A stretch of DNA of 64,000 nucleotides from Epiperipatus broadwayi (GCA_028023455.1 JAQFVV010000180.1:2536548-2600547); one strand, 5' to 3'; shown: positions 11,600-23,372, numbered from the stretch's first letter. Translations and numbers: made by a program. Notes: generated by a model not told the origin, from the letters alone.

Positions 11600-11918
11600 A
11601 TGAATGAATACTAACACTTCAAACACATGATAAAGTCTTTTGAAAAGATAGAATGACCATCTATCTTTTCAAACCCAAACACTTTTGTATGGGTGAATCT
11701 TAAGTGTTTGAAAGTGAAAGCATGAAGATATTAAATAATCACTTTAAATTACTTTTACATACTTGAATGAATGACGCTGGTGAAATTTACTAGAATTTAC
11801 GATACGTCATTCTTATTTGAAATTTTCCCATACAAAAGCGTTTGGGTTCGAAAAGATAGATGGCCATTCTATCTTTTCCAAAGACTATCATGAGTTTGAA
11901 GTGTTAGTATTCATTCAT
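11600..11918. mobile_element. 319-bp MITE with long terminal inverted repeats and subterminal hairpins
   Basis: It starts ATGAATGAATACTAACACTT and ends with the complement (GTTAGTATTCATTCAT). The inverted repeats continue inward about 95 bp to CCCAAACACTTTTGTATGGG and its partner near 11828-11850. Inside each arm, AAAAGATAGA-ATGACC-TCTATCTTTT is itself a short hairpin (about 11643-11669 and its mirror near 11855-11878). No coding capacity. Flanking TSDs are not clear, so the superfamily is open. Confidence 0.8.
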
Positions 11919-14180
11919 ATTAAAATACATAATAATAAAAATAGGTTAGTTGAAAATGCTATTTTAAAATATTAGCATTACACTAAAATAAATGAGTCTC
12001 TCTTCTATTTGCAATTTCAATGCTTCTCAAAATTCTTTCCCTATTGCCTAGTTATTGATAGAAAGTCTTGAACAAAAGTTATTCTCTTCTCCCATCATCA
12101 TTCAATTAAATGTATAATAATAAAACAATCCAATGGAATCCAGAAAAAAATATTAATCATCCTAGGAAGATATATATTTATTTCAGTCTGTCCTGGATAT
12201 CTATCCAGGCATGCAATATTTACAAAAAGCAATAATTGAGAATCAATTTTTATGTAAAAATATCTTCTAAATAAATTTCTATTAATTCGAATGGTTATAT
12301 ATAACAAATATCATGATAATTATAACTCACATATAATACTTGCATCACATTTCATCAGTAAAACAGTAGAATATTATAAAAGATTTATCCATTTATTATG
12401 TTCTTTCAGCAGACTTACATATATCATTAACTAAAGGTAGATATTTCTTTTATAAAATCATATTCATGGCTTTTTAAAAATGCGTATATTTCAACGTGTT
12501 ATTTTTTTTATAAGTAAAATGACAGTTTTAACATCCAAGCATTAATTAAATGGTACAATTTAAATCTTCAAAACAGATGTATTATAGTTACTTTATTTTA
12601 AGTAAAATCATTTCAAAGCATATAGTTTGTTTATTGATTTGATTATAAATAAATGTTTTTTCTTTCAAAAGCATAAAACATTCAACAGTCATTTTCTTTT
12701 TTCAATTTTTTTTTCAAACACATTGTTCTCAGACATAACTCCATTTAAATTAAGATTTAAAAATAAATATAAGATGTTTCATTCACATCCATGTAATAAA
12801 TCAGTTATTCTTGCATATCATAAAAGAAAATACCTCTAATTAGCTTTTAACTTAAATGCAAAATAATAATTTTCCATTTTCTTATGCCGAACTTAATAAC
12901 ATTATGTGAATAATTTTTCATAAATATTCATTTTCTATTTGTTAACTTAAATTTCCTTGAAAAATTAGATTTATTATAACAAGAAAAAGTTATTAAAAAT
13001 AAATGTTCATTCACTCTGAGTATATTAGTTATATAAAATTCAAAGTCCTTATATAATATGAAGTCCCCTCCAGTCTTGTAAAATCCTCATTGGCATTTAG
13101 TGTACATTGTCCCAACACTTAAATAACTATTATTGTCTTGTATAAAAATGATTGTAGTTTTAAATTAAACTTCAAGCTTCAAGTAAATCTTCTGATGAGG
13201 AACTTTTAGTGTTTATTCCAACATTATTTTAAAATAATTATAAAAATTATACTTTTACAACTTTTAAGAGAAAAATAATAATAACTATAAAAATTACTAC
13301 TGTTACAATTAAAAAATAATAATTATAAATTTCAAACAAAACTGTGGTAATAAATTCAAACACTGACTTGTCACTGTCTAGACTTGAACCTCTGCTTTTA
13401 TACTGATCTAATCTAGTGATTTTATTGATTAATTTTGCTTTTAAAATATTTGCTAATTTACATAATTAAATCAATTTTATCTTTAAAATTAAACCTTAAA
13501 ACTATGAGACATCATTTTTTAAAAATATTATCCCAAATTATTTAGCAGTTATAAATAGTATATACTTTATTAAAAATATCAATTATCTTTATTAAAACAA
13601 TTTAAACACTTTAATGATCCTAAATATTAATTTTTAAAACAAAATATATTTAAGCAACATAATAATAACTTTAACTATTACTTCTAAAACATTATCTTTA
13701 TATCTAATTTTGCAATTTTTTACAATGTAACCAATTTTATTAAGTTACATACTAATTTTTTTTTTTTATGTCTACAAACACGAAAGCTCACATAAGCACC
13801 TTAAACCATATGACACTTTCAGAACATTCTGGATTAATATTAAATTATTTATTGTCTAAATAATATTTTAAACAAAATAATTATTTTAAGCACATTATAT
13901 AAAATATTTATAGCTATATTTAAACTATTGTATTATTATAGTATTTATTGAATATAATAAATAAAAAATAATCTTTTAAACTATATTTTATATTATATTA
14001 CTTTATTACTTAATATATATCAAAATGACTAAACTATTTAAAACATCTCTACAGGCTTCTATTTATTGAGTTTTAATTCATACAACATATAACATCACAA
14101 TAATATTAGAAAATAACCTAAATTTAATTTTTTTAAAAAATAGCTACATTTCAAACCCTACCTGAACTACCTGTACCAAG
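11919..14180. other. AT-rich intergenic DNA, nothing recognised
   Basis: Long A/T tracts with no coding block, hairpin or repeat family that I could identify. Confidence 0.5.
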
Positions 14181-14280
14181 TATAAGGGTACAATATATAT
14201 ATATATTTCTTGAAATATTTGTCAACTTTACATTTTTCATCATATTTATTCCAATGCTTATTTTTATTTATTACTAGCAC

Positions 14281-14307
14281 ATGTAACCAATGGTATGGTA
14301 GCTATAA
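14281..14307 (+). other. 27-nt microexon-like cassette, unit 3 (splice sites lost)
   Basis: The acceptor position is AC and there is no donor GT. Open in the common frame (VTNGMVAI). Confidence 0.25.
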
Positions 14308-14699
14308 ATTATTCATTTAGAAAGTACATTCAATGCCAATTGCTTTCTTTATGTTATATCCATTTATTAGCTATATTTTTTAAAAATCATTATATTATTT
14401 ATCCTTTTATTATAGTTATTTTTTTACTTTATGTTAAATTTTTTTATAGTTTTGATTGCAGAGTTCATTCTCTAAATCTATTTTTATCTATTCATTATCT
14501 CATTTAAATAATGGTTTATGACATTAATGTTATCCATTCATTTCATTTTTCCTCATTACATTTTACATCAATATTTGATTTCATGTTTATCAATACTTTC
14601 TGTATTTTAAAATATTATCTATGTGATCTCAATTATTTTTTTTATAATTGTTAACACTATATTTATCATTGAATTTATATCAATATTTTTATTCACAAG

Positions 14700-14726
14700 T
14701 GCAACCAACAGAAAAAAAAACTTCCA
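14700..14726 (+). other. 27-nt microexon-like cassette, unit 4
   Basis: Follows TTATTCACAAG, with the AG retained but displaced by one base against the other units. No donor GT. Open in the common frame (ATNRKKNF). Confidence 0.3.
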
Positions 14727-15200
14727 CATATGCTTCAATTTATTCAATTTAAAAATTATTTTTAAATGGCAATTATTTCTATTATGTGGGGTTTATTCAT
14801 TTTACAACAATGCCTTAAGTTCTAAGCATATTTCCTTGTTACATTAATGAGATGTAATGAATAATTTGAATACTTGATAATAGAGTTTATTTCCTAAATC
14901 TCATTTTTTATTTAAAGTATCATCAAATGTTGAAATTTGTAAGAATTCATTTTTTAAATGTTTTTTATGTATGATCTCATCCAAATAATTGTTTATAATA
15001 TCATTATTCACACTGACATTTGCTTTATTGATAGATTCATTCATACCATGTTTATCATCCAACTTTACATCACTATTTAATCTTTTGCTCATCACATTTT
15101 TTTGTTTTCTAAAAAAATTATCTATGACATCTATATTAATGTTTTTTTATACATTTGCTTCCATTATCTTTTATCATCATATTTAATTTAATACTTATAG

Positions 15201-15227
15201 ATGCAACTACTAAAAAGAGGCCTCCAG
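15201..15227 (+). other. 27-nt microexon-like cassette, unit 5
   Basis: Follows TACTTATAG, a good acceptor. It ends CCTCCAG and is followed by ATAATT (donor GT changed to AT). Open in the common frame (ATTKKRPP). Confidence 0.35.
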
Positions 15228-15666
15228 ATAATTTTTAAATTATTCACTGTAGAAATTACTTGGAATGCAATTGTATGGAGCTCATTCAATCCTCTAGAAT
15301 TGTTTTAAATTGCTAACTCTTTTTAATATTCATATTGCTCATATTACATTACTGTAGTTTTTTTATTTTGCCTCATCAATTTCTTAAATCTGAATACCAG
15401 AGTTTCTTTCCAAAACTACTTTGCTTTATTCATGACCTCCTTCAAAAACTGTTTATGTCATTAATATTGACATTTGTATTAATGATATATCCATTTATTT
15501 TATCTTCATCATCATACTATATATCAATATATAATGTTTGGATTATCACTTCTTTTCATATTCTAATACATTACATATATTAATATTTCTTTTCTTAATA
15601 CATTTGTTAGCTCTATGTTTATCTTCATATTTATTTCAAAATTTAATTTTTATATATCTTTGGCAG

Positions 15667-15693
15667 TTATAATCCCTTTGGATAATGCTGCAA
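15667..15693 (+). other. 27-nt microexon-like cassette, unit 6 (AG and GT both present)
   Basis: Preceded by TATATATCTTTGGCAG and followed immediately by GTGAAC, so both dinucleotides are intact exactly 27 nt apart. Open in the common frame (IIPLDNAA). Confidence 0.4.
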
Positions 15694-16144
15694 GTGAACT
15701 TTAAATTATTAATTAAAAAAATATTTTCTATGCTATAATTTTAGTTATATGAAATTCATTCATTTTTTACAATTCTTTTCAATTTTAAATACATTTTATT
15801 GAGTAACACATTCATATTTACATTATTTATTTTCATTTATTGTACTTTATTATCAATTTGTTAATCTTTGTCAGAAAAGTTAATTCCATATATTTTTCTT
15901 TATTTTTGACCTCATTCAAGTAATAATCTGCGATATTAACTTGATCTTTGTGTTAATGGTAAATTCATTTATGACATTTTAAATATCAGTTTCAATCAAT
16001 ATTTATTTTTATTATTAATTTCTTCTGTAAATTATGAAAAACTATAAATCATTTATATTAATATTTATTTTCTGAATACATTTGTTACCTTTATGTTCGC
16101 CATTATATTTACTTCAATGTTTATTTTATATATACTGATAGTAG

Positions 16145-16171
16145 GTATAACCATTAGGAAGAAATTATTCA
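16145..16171 (+). other. 27-nt microexon-like cassette, unit 7
   Basis: Follows TGATAGTAG (acceptor present, a few bases shifted). The donor is lost (CATTAA). Open in the common frame (ITIRKKLF). Confidence 0.3.
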
Positions 16172-16604
16172 CATTAAAAAGTAATTTTTATGCCAATTAT
16201 TTAAATTACTTGGAGGATGGGGTTCTTTGTCAAAATTTTTTAAATCTTGGTGTTCTTCCATTGTTTATGCTAAAATTATCATTATTTTTTTTAATTTATT
16301 TTACTTTGTCATCATTTATTTGAATCCTTAACTGCACACTTGAGTCTCAAAACCCATTTTTTATTCATGACTTTATTCAAATAACTGTCTATGACATCAA
16401 TATTAACATATGTGTTAATGATAGATCTATGCTTCTCATCTTCATCATTACACTATACATTACTCAACTCTTTAGTTATCACTTCTTACTATATTTTAAA
16501 AAGTATATGCAACATTTGCATTATTGTTTTTTTCTTGCTACATGCTTCAACTTTGTTTATCATTATATTCAATTAATATTTAATCTTTATATTGTAATTG
16601 TCAG

Positions 16605-16631
16605 AATTGTACAACCCACATCAAATCACCT
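16605..16631 (+). other. 27-nt microexon-like cassette, unit 8
   Basis: Follows ATTGTAATTGTCAG, a good acceptor. The donor position reads GAGGAC. Open in the common frame (LYNPHQIT), though its residues differ from the consensus. Confidence 0.3.
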
Positions 16632-16849
16632 GAGGACGATTTACATATGCATCCCATATTATGACATCACAGAATAATAACTTTTTCCTTTACAGCTTAC
16701 TAAGGTCAAGAAGAAAAGACTCAACTATTTTACCTAAATTATTGATTGCAAATAATGATGACAAACTGCCAAAAATAATGAGGCAAACACAATTTATTAT
16801 GTATGTACAACAAAACAGATACATTTGCATAACTTTTCTTAATTGATTT

Positions 16850-17889
16850 ATAAATTAACTTATAACAAATAAACCTTTCTAATTTTATTTGTATTATTTT
16901 AATTGAAATTATGAACCGATATGATTAAATGTTTGAAACAATTGTTACTTGATAGTTACTATTTTCAAATACTAATAACATTACTTGTTCAAATGGATTT
17001 CAATCTATTGCATAGACACCTAACTACTCTCTACTCTCATTATTGCTGTTCTAAGTCAGGACGACCCTGCCAAATGAGGATAATACAATATTATAAATGA
17101 AACAATTTAACTAATTAACTGCTGTCATCAATACAAGACTATGATATTAGCAAGAACTGAGATAATAAAATATTTGTAAAATACAGGACATAATACCTGT
17201 TTTACCATAGTTTGTGAACACGAATCAATACTTGATAAATAATATGCACATGGTAAGTAAAGTATTATTACAGGCATATAAAATAGAATAGATAATATAT
17301 GGTAGGAACTAATCATCTACTATATATCACTGCTTAACCAAAATAATGACTGCAAGAGACCAGCAATCACAAATGATGTAACAGTCATTTCACTAATGTA
17401 CTACATAAGAATGTAATTAGCATAACTGACATTCACAAATGATAGCAATCCATATTATCAATTATTATCCCCTCAAATCACAGAATAGTTCCCTTAAACT
17501 GACAGTAATTCAATATAATCTTAATCTAGCATGCCTATGCAGCATGAATGACCTCCATCTCTAATTTGATAAATTTATTGCTTTAACATATTATTTATCT
17601 TTTAAACGAAGTGGAAATAATGATTTAATTAGTATCCAACTTTTAATATCATGGCAAGATATTGTAATTACAAGCTAATTGCCTTTTAAAAGCTACTTTA
17701 TTACAATTAGAGCTGACTAAATTGTGGAATATTTAAATAGAACAAACTAAAATCTCTTGCCATATTTGCTCTTATACAGACTGAATAAATAATTATTCAT
17801 TAACATATTTTATTAAATAGAAGACAATAATTACCTAAGGGCTAGTTTAAAGTTTATACCTGTTCTTTCAGGGTCAAAACTTAATATAT
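16850..17889. other. Intergenic DNA, nothing recognised
   Basis: AT-rich, with a few short runs of higher GC (near 17050-17080) but no coding block. Confidence 0.45.
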
Positions 17890-17892
17890 ATC

Positions 17893-18057
17893 AAGCTTTT
17901 CTATGCTCTCATCATATACACCTTAATGCAACTTTTATTTATAATTACACTTTTATTTTCATTACAGTTTCGATTGTCCTGCAATATTAGTAAAATAAAT
18001 GAATAATTATATATAAAAGTTGCATTAAGATGTATATGAGGAGAGCAAAGAAGAGTT
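17893..18057. repeat. Inverted repeat with a PLE/hammerhead-like centre
   Basis: Arms of about 54 bp (17893-17946 and 18003-18057) pair through ATGCTCTCATCATATACACC and TTAATGCAACTTTTAT against their complements. In the loop, minus strand 17990-17964, CTAATATTGCAGGACAATCGAAACTGTA has an ATTG-CAGGA-CAAT stem-loop followed by CGAAAC. This is the same CAGGA loop as the hammerhead-like motif at 4471. The CUGANGA box is lost, so this is a decayed relative at best. Confidence 0.5.
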
Positions 18058-18960
18058 TAATCTATATCCATATATGAAGAAAGATGAAAGAAACTTAAAA
18101 GAGAAGATACAAGAAGAATAAATCTTCTAAAAATTCAAGTTCAATCTTTAGATTTTGATTTATTTTTTGATGTTTCCATTAAACCATAGCTATGGTGATG
18201 GCAGGTTAAAATCAATATTTTATGTTCATTTAGGATGCATAGATATATCAATTAAATCTTGGTTTGGCACACTGGACATCAGAGTTTTCCTCTTCTAAGG
18301 TGTATGCACAATGGACACATGTTTGGATGGTTTCTTCTGTAGTTGATGAGTTCTTATAGGTGACTCAGCAATGGATAATTGGCCTACCTCTGCCATCTTA
18401 ATAAAACAAGATGATAACAGCTCTACTCTTGCATGATAGATCTTCTGGAACTCACAGATAAAAATTAATTAAAGAATAATAATAATAAGAATGATAATCA
18501 CTGGCCAAATAAAAATAAAATAATCTTAGTTCTGGAAAAATAAAAACAATCCTCATGAATGGAATTTCCAGCACTATAGGGTTTGGAGTTAATTGTCTTT
18601 AAAATTTGGATCCATATCTTATCATTTGGATCCTTTGATTTATTGGCTAGAGCTAACTTCATTAATTTCATTGTGATCTGCAGTTTATTGTCCAATACCC
18701 TATTTGCAAGCTATTATCTTTGAGCAGGAATAACAGCCTTTTTAATTAAAGCATATTAATCATTTTCTTCTAAATTATAATCTACTGACCTGTTTACAAA
18801 TATTTTAATTACTTTTCCTAGAATGTTACTCCACTTTTAACACCTTTATCTTTTTTTAACTAACTTTAGAAAATAATTAGTTTTTAACTACATAATTTCA
18901 TAATTACTATACTACATTCATTTATCTGTGCATTTACAATATACATTTAATTTTTATTTA
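18058..18960. other. Intergenic DNA, nothing recognised
   Basis: A moderately less AT-rich stretch (18240-18460) has no long reading frame. The minus-strand frame at 18498-18695 shows no family features. Confidence 0.4.
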
Positions 18961-19100
18961 TAAAAAAATATTAAGTTTTATTTTTAAATTTTGTTCATAA
19001 TTTTTAACATTATTGACATGAAATATATATATATATATATTTGTGAGCACACACACACACACATAAATATATATATATAGCTTAAATATATCATTGACAA

Positions 19101-19127
19101 ATGTAACCATTAGAATGAAACCTTTGA
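19101..19127 (+). other. 27-nt microexon-like cassette, unit 9 (splice sites lost)
   Basis: The acceptor position is CAA and the donor position GAATTC. Open in the common frame (VTIRMKPL). Confidence 0.25.
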
Positions 19128-19558
19128 GAATTCCTTAACTATTTCATTTTATCAATAATTTTGAATACCAATTAATTGGGATTCATTAATTTTTTTTACA
19201 TTTTGTTTTACACTTCATCACCATGCATTTTTACAGCATGCATATTAGTATTATTTTTCTTATTTATTCAGCTTTATCTTCATTTATTTTAATTATTGTC
19301 AGCAAACTTAATACTCTAAGCCACATACAAATATTTATCTATGACATCAACATTGGCATTTAGTTTAAAAATACAATCTATTCATTCCGTTTTCATCATC
19401 ACAATTTACATTAGTATTTAGTTTTTGATTGTCACTTCTTTATATATACTGAAAAAACAGTATATAAAATATATATTAATATTTAATTTCTTAACATACT
19501 TGTTAGTTTTTTTTATCACCCTATGTTTATTATATTTATATTTTATATATATTGGCAG

Positions 19559-19585
19559 ATAAAAACAGTCAATTAAAGTGTCCAT
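19559..19585 (+). other. 27-nt microexon-like cassette, unit 10 (best splice sites)
   Basis: Preceded by TATATATATTGGCAG and followed by GTAAGT, the consensus donor, exactly 27 nt on. Open in the common frame (KNSQLKCP), closed in frame 1. This unit and the next are the strongest case for real splicing. Confidence 0.45.
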
Positions 19586-20029
19586 GTAAGTCTTAAATTA
19601 TTTTATCTTACAAATTGTTTTCATTATCTCATGTTTCATAAAATGTTCATTCATTTTCTCATGGTAATATTTTGATTACATTTTTTGGTTAATATTATTT
19701 TTCATCATCTTTTTTGGTTAATATTATTTTCCATCATAAATTTTGATTATTAACAAATTTTTGTAACTTGCACAGTAAAAGCTCTTCATTAAATCTGATT
19801 CTTCTTTATTCATTACCTTCCCTTCCCCATTGACATTTGTATTATTGATATATCCATTATCTGCATTATCACACTTTACTTCAATATTTATTTTTGAATA
19901 TCATGTTTTTCTGTATTTTGAAAAACTGTATAAGAGATCTATATGAATATGTTTTTGTTGATGCATTTTCTAATTTTATACTTATCTTAATATTTATTTC
20001 AAAGTTTGATTTTTATATATCACTTGCAG

Positions 20030-20056
20030 ATCCAACCACGAAAAAAAAGTATACAG
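20030..20056 (+). other. 27-nt microexon-like cassette, unit 11 (AG and GT both present)
   Basis: Preceded by TTTTTATATATCACTTGCAG and followed by GTAATC. Open in the common frame (PTTKKKYT). The last recognised unit of the array; I found no convincing terminal exon downstream. Confidence 0.45.
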
Positions 20057-20947
20057 GTAATCTTTCAATTATTTGTTTGAGAAATTATTTTAATGATCAA
20101 TTATTTATCTATTTTCTATGTCATTTTTTGTTTCATACTATATTTTATTTTTTATCTTGCTTATTTTCATATCTGAGCATCTGTTTATTGATAAATGAAC
20201 TTGGTTGTGTATCTACTTTAGTTTTTCACTTGAATGTATACTCTCAATTTTTTCCATTTATTACCACATAATTTTTATAAATTGAAACTTCTTTTATGCA
20301 TGCATTGATTTCCATAATATTATTATTTAGTGAAGTTTTTATTTCTTCAATTTTTTTAATAATATTCCCATAGTAATGTTTTTATTCTTTCAATTTCATC
20401 AATAGTGTTCCCATTAATTAACAATTCTTTTAACACCATGTTGTTCACTCTTTGGAACCTTCATACTATATCATTAATCTGATCTCAGGATTATCCTTGT
20501 TTTTTTTAAAGAAGGTTTTGCTACTTTTACCTCGATCATCAAGTTTTCTGCACTCTTATCCTTGTGTAAATAATCAGTCATAAATTTTTATATTTTTAGA
20601 AATTATTAATTTTACTCTAATTTATTCTACAACTGATTCTAATTATTTATGGTTGAGGTTAAATATTATGGCAACTGTTATGTCCTTAGAATTGCACTGA
20701 AGATTTAATTTTATCAAAAAATATAATGGATTTTTATATTGATTTACCTCTACAAATTTAATAATCTGGAGATGTTAATCACAGTTGTATTTTCATGGGG
20801 GGAGGAGAAAGAAGAAAACTTGCATGCATTTACATTATACATTAAAATTGATGTTTTATTGATATTTTACTCTTGATTTACATTTTTCAGCATTTTTTCT
20901 TGATTTAACTCTAGGAATGACTATGATAACAATAACATCTTATTTCT

Positions 20948-22490
20948 ATGAAAGAAATATTAACTAATATCAAGAATTTATTTCCATCAACAAAACATCT
21001 CAAACAAATAATTATGATTATTCAAGAACAATACTATGCAGAGAGTTATTCTTATCTCCCTCTACACTTGTTGGGGAAGATCACTCTCTTGAATGCGGTG
21101 GTGTTACCCAAAATAATATACTATCTGGTCAGCTTTCCCCTGACAAATGCCTTCATTAAAAAGGTGGAGTCTCTAGGTGTTGGGGGGGGGAGAACTCCTG
21201 TCATCAGCCTCAACTTGCTGCAAAAACCTAAATTGCTTAACAGACTTGCCCTTCACTCAGTAAAAATATTTCAGATTCAACACATGCATAATGTGCTGTT
21301 CAAAATTTTCAAGGACAACTTGGATATGGAATGTCCACTTCCATTAGAAAAGGTGGAACCCATTTATTGGCCCCCTCCTAAACAAAGAAACTTGTGGTTG
21401 CAGCAGCAGGTGACGATGGTAGTTAAGAGCATCATGACTTCTAGTTTCCTGTTTCAAGCTAAATTGTCTTATTGGAAGATTTATCAATTGATTTTTAATG
21501 GGAAGAAGAAATCTGATAATTTACTTCCGGTCAAAATTTCATGTTTTATGTGGTTGACCAAATTTCTTAAGCTGGAACCCAAATATGTAGATTTTTTTTT
21601 GAAGGTCAACCTCTTTTGTTACCAAAGGGGTTACAGAATTGACCCCATCTGCTCCCTATGTATGAAAAAGGAGGAGTCCATGGTTTATATACTACCCAAT
21701 ATGACTCATGGACCTATCTTTGGAACCTCATTTTGCAGAAAACTTCAGATTCTGATCCATCCAGTGTTCGTCGTACGTCTGCATTTAAAAAGGGACTGTT
21801 TGGTACGATTAGGCTTGCCACATTCATAAACTTTGTGATCTGGTCAGTATGATGCAGGATTGTGTTTGACAGAGGATTGGACTACCCTATTGATGAACTG
21901 TTTTTTAAGTTACTCATTAAAACGAGAAGGAGACAAGTGAACTTGTCAATGTGGTTGGAAGAGCAGACTTGGGGACAGTTGAGGCTATAGTTCAATCCTT
22001 GTTGCCTATTGCTAATTTGTCCAGCCCCATAAACTTGGGGTTGATCTTATTTATATTGTATATGCTTATGATAAATTGATTCACTAGTATTATCTGTTAT
22101 TAATTGATTGTTGTAATTTGTTGATCTCTTTGTATTTGAGACAATTGGTCTATTGACGCATTGCAAATCCTATTTCTAATTATCTTAAAATTGTATATTA
22201 TAAGTAATTTTATGTATGTACTTATAGAGGTATTTATTTGAATTGCCTTGGTGGATTATAGTGTAAATTCTGTTACTTAAGGTTTATCCTGTATTTTTAA
22301 TCATTTTAGTTTTTGTACCATTTACATACCTTGTATTCATTCTAAATTGGTATTTTTGTTGACTTTGTTTAACTAGTTGTTGTAATTTTGGACAAGTTAT
22401 ATGCATTGTGCTCAACTCAGATTTGTATTCTTATGTACCTCTTTGGTATTGATCTTAAAGTGTGATTAAAGTTTAATTTTTGAAAGTAAA
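20948..22490 (+). pseudogene. LINE ORF2 C-terminal fragment with zf-RVT-like end and 3' UTR
   Basis: A 293-codon frame (20948-21829) has, from about residue 38, YLPLHLLGKITLLNAVVLPK and SFPLTNAFIKKVESL, then LNLLQKPK and LALHSVKIFQIQHMH. This is the post-RT thumb and connector of LINE ORF2 proteins, where LSLxGRxxLxxxVxxP and a downstream LRKPKxxGG block are typical. Near residues 190-245, KISCFMWLTKF and ICSLCMKKEES match the zf-RVT region found at the C-terminus of many LINE proteins. After a frameshift near 21800 the second frame continues (VFDRGLDYPIDELFFKLL) to about 21990. The RT palm is missing, so the copy is 5'-truncated near 21000. A non-coding tail runs to about 22490. Likely Tx1/L1-like or a related clade; I cannot settle which. 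Confidence 0.7.
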
Positions 22491-22908
22491 CAGCCAGACC
22501 ATTAAAATTATTACATGTTATTAACTTTGTAAAACGTATAGGATATTGCAAATTATTGCTATTTAATTAAATACTTTTATTATTTTTATAAATAAAACTT
22601 TAAGATTGTTTTTTTTGAATTGAATTATCTATTGATAGTTCTTCTTTACATGACAAAATGCTAAGAGCATGATATATTTTCTTAATGCCTCTATTGATTT
22701 ATGCTAAGAGTGCATTATCATCACATTAAGGCATGATTTTATCAAGTTTTTATAAATATAATGTTTTTTATAACAATATTTTTAAAAATTCTTGCCACAT
22801 TGAATGTAGGAACAGTTTGTATTTCTTTGTCATCTCCATTTACATTTTTTTGGTAACATTTATTTTTACCATTTCTATATTTTTGTCAATATTAATTTAT
22901 TAAAAAAT

Positions 22909-23372
22909 AAACATCACATGACCACCACTTCTTATGCTTGTGTACGAAGTGGTGGTCATGTGATGTTTTTGGCTTAAAAACAATCCTGCCTAATAGGATA
23001 GTGGTGGCTATGGTTATTAAAGAACCAAAGACACCAAAATGTATAAGTTCTGAACTGAGTTCAGACCCATATGACTATATAAGCTAATGGGCTTGGATTG
23101 AAAACATTAAGGTGTTTTCAGTTTAAGACTCATAGTTTTGTAGTTAAATAGAGATAAAAGGTGGCTGCTGGAGGGTTGCATTAGATCCTAAGATCTAGGT
23201 TGCTCTCAGATCCAAGGCTCCTCACTGACAAAGGCCACAAGCCAGAAACTAGTCTGGGCATATTGGATGAGTAGGCACTAGATGGGAATTTTATGCACAA
23301 GCCTTCTGGCATCCATTGATTACTCTAGCTTGCTGTGTGTGGCAATACGTATAGTGAGTTTTGCTTGTTAAG
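22909..23372 (+). mobile_element. CATCACATG-family element, copy 2, starting with a perfect-looking hairpin
   Basis: The left end (22909-22967) folds on itself: AAACATCACATGACCACCAC with its complement, around TTATGCTTGTG. The body contains the long family version: ATAGGATAGTGGTGGCTATGG, AAGACACCAAAATGTATAAG, TCAGACCCATATGACTATAT, AAAACATTAAGGTGTTTTCA (a short palindrome), TAGATCCTAAGATCTAGG (palindromic), then the CCACAAGCCAGAAACTAGTC, GCACAAGCCTTCTGGCATCC and ATTGATTACTC blocks. The right end is AGTGAGTTTTGCTTGTTAA. TSDs are unclear here (TTAAAAAAT against TTAAGAAAT). Confidence 0.75.

Larger units (their letters stand above)
14190..16660 (+). repeat. Tandem ~470-bp repeat, block 2 (6 monomers)
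   Basis: Six successive monomers carry the 27-nt cassettes at 14281, 14700, 15201, 15667, 16145 and 16605 (spacings 419, 501, 466, 478 and 460). The landmarks between cassettes repeat in order: a TTTAAATTATTCA block, a TATTATGTGGGGTTCATTCATTTT-like block, a GACATTAATATTGACATTTGT block, a CATCATCATAC block and TTTATCATCATATTTATTTCAA. On the complementary strand part of each monomer is also weakly open (an INTNVN... NYLDEV-like string at 14.9, 15.4, 15.9 and 16.4 kb), broken in most copies. Divergence is high, so the array is old. Confidence 0.65.
18961..20290 (+). repeat. Tandem ~470-bp repeat, block 3 (3 monomers)
   Basis: Cassettes at 19101, 19559 and 20030 (spacings 458 and 471) sit in the same landmark order as in blocks 1 and 2. 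An AT/AC microsatellite at 19025-19078 lies at its left edge. The last two units have the best-preserved splice-like signals in the window. Confidence 0.65.

Noticed and set aside
16661-16846. Open frame after a TTTCCTTTACAG acceptor, just downstream of the last cassette of block 2
   Set aside because: It looked like a terminal exon for the cassette array, but the frame opened by the acceptor is out of phase with the cassettes; in the matching phase a TAA comes at once. Kept out of the feature list.
19894-20271. 125-codon frame with several hydrophobic segments
   Set aside because: It overlaps the tandem repeat and its hydrophobicity is what T-rich DNA yields; no conserved block seen.
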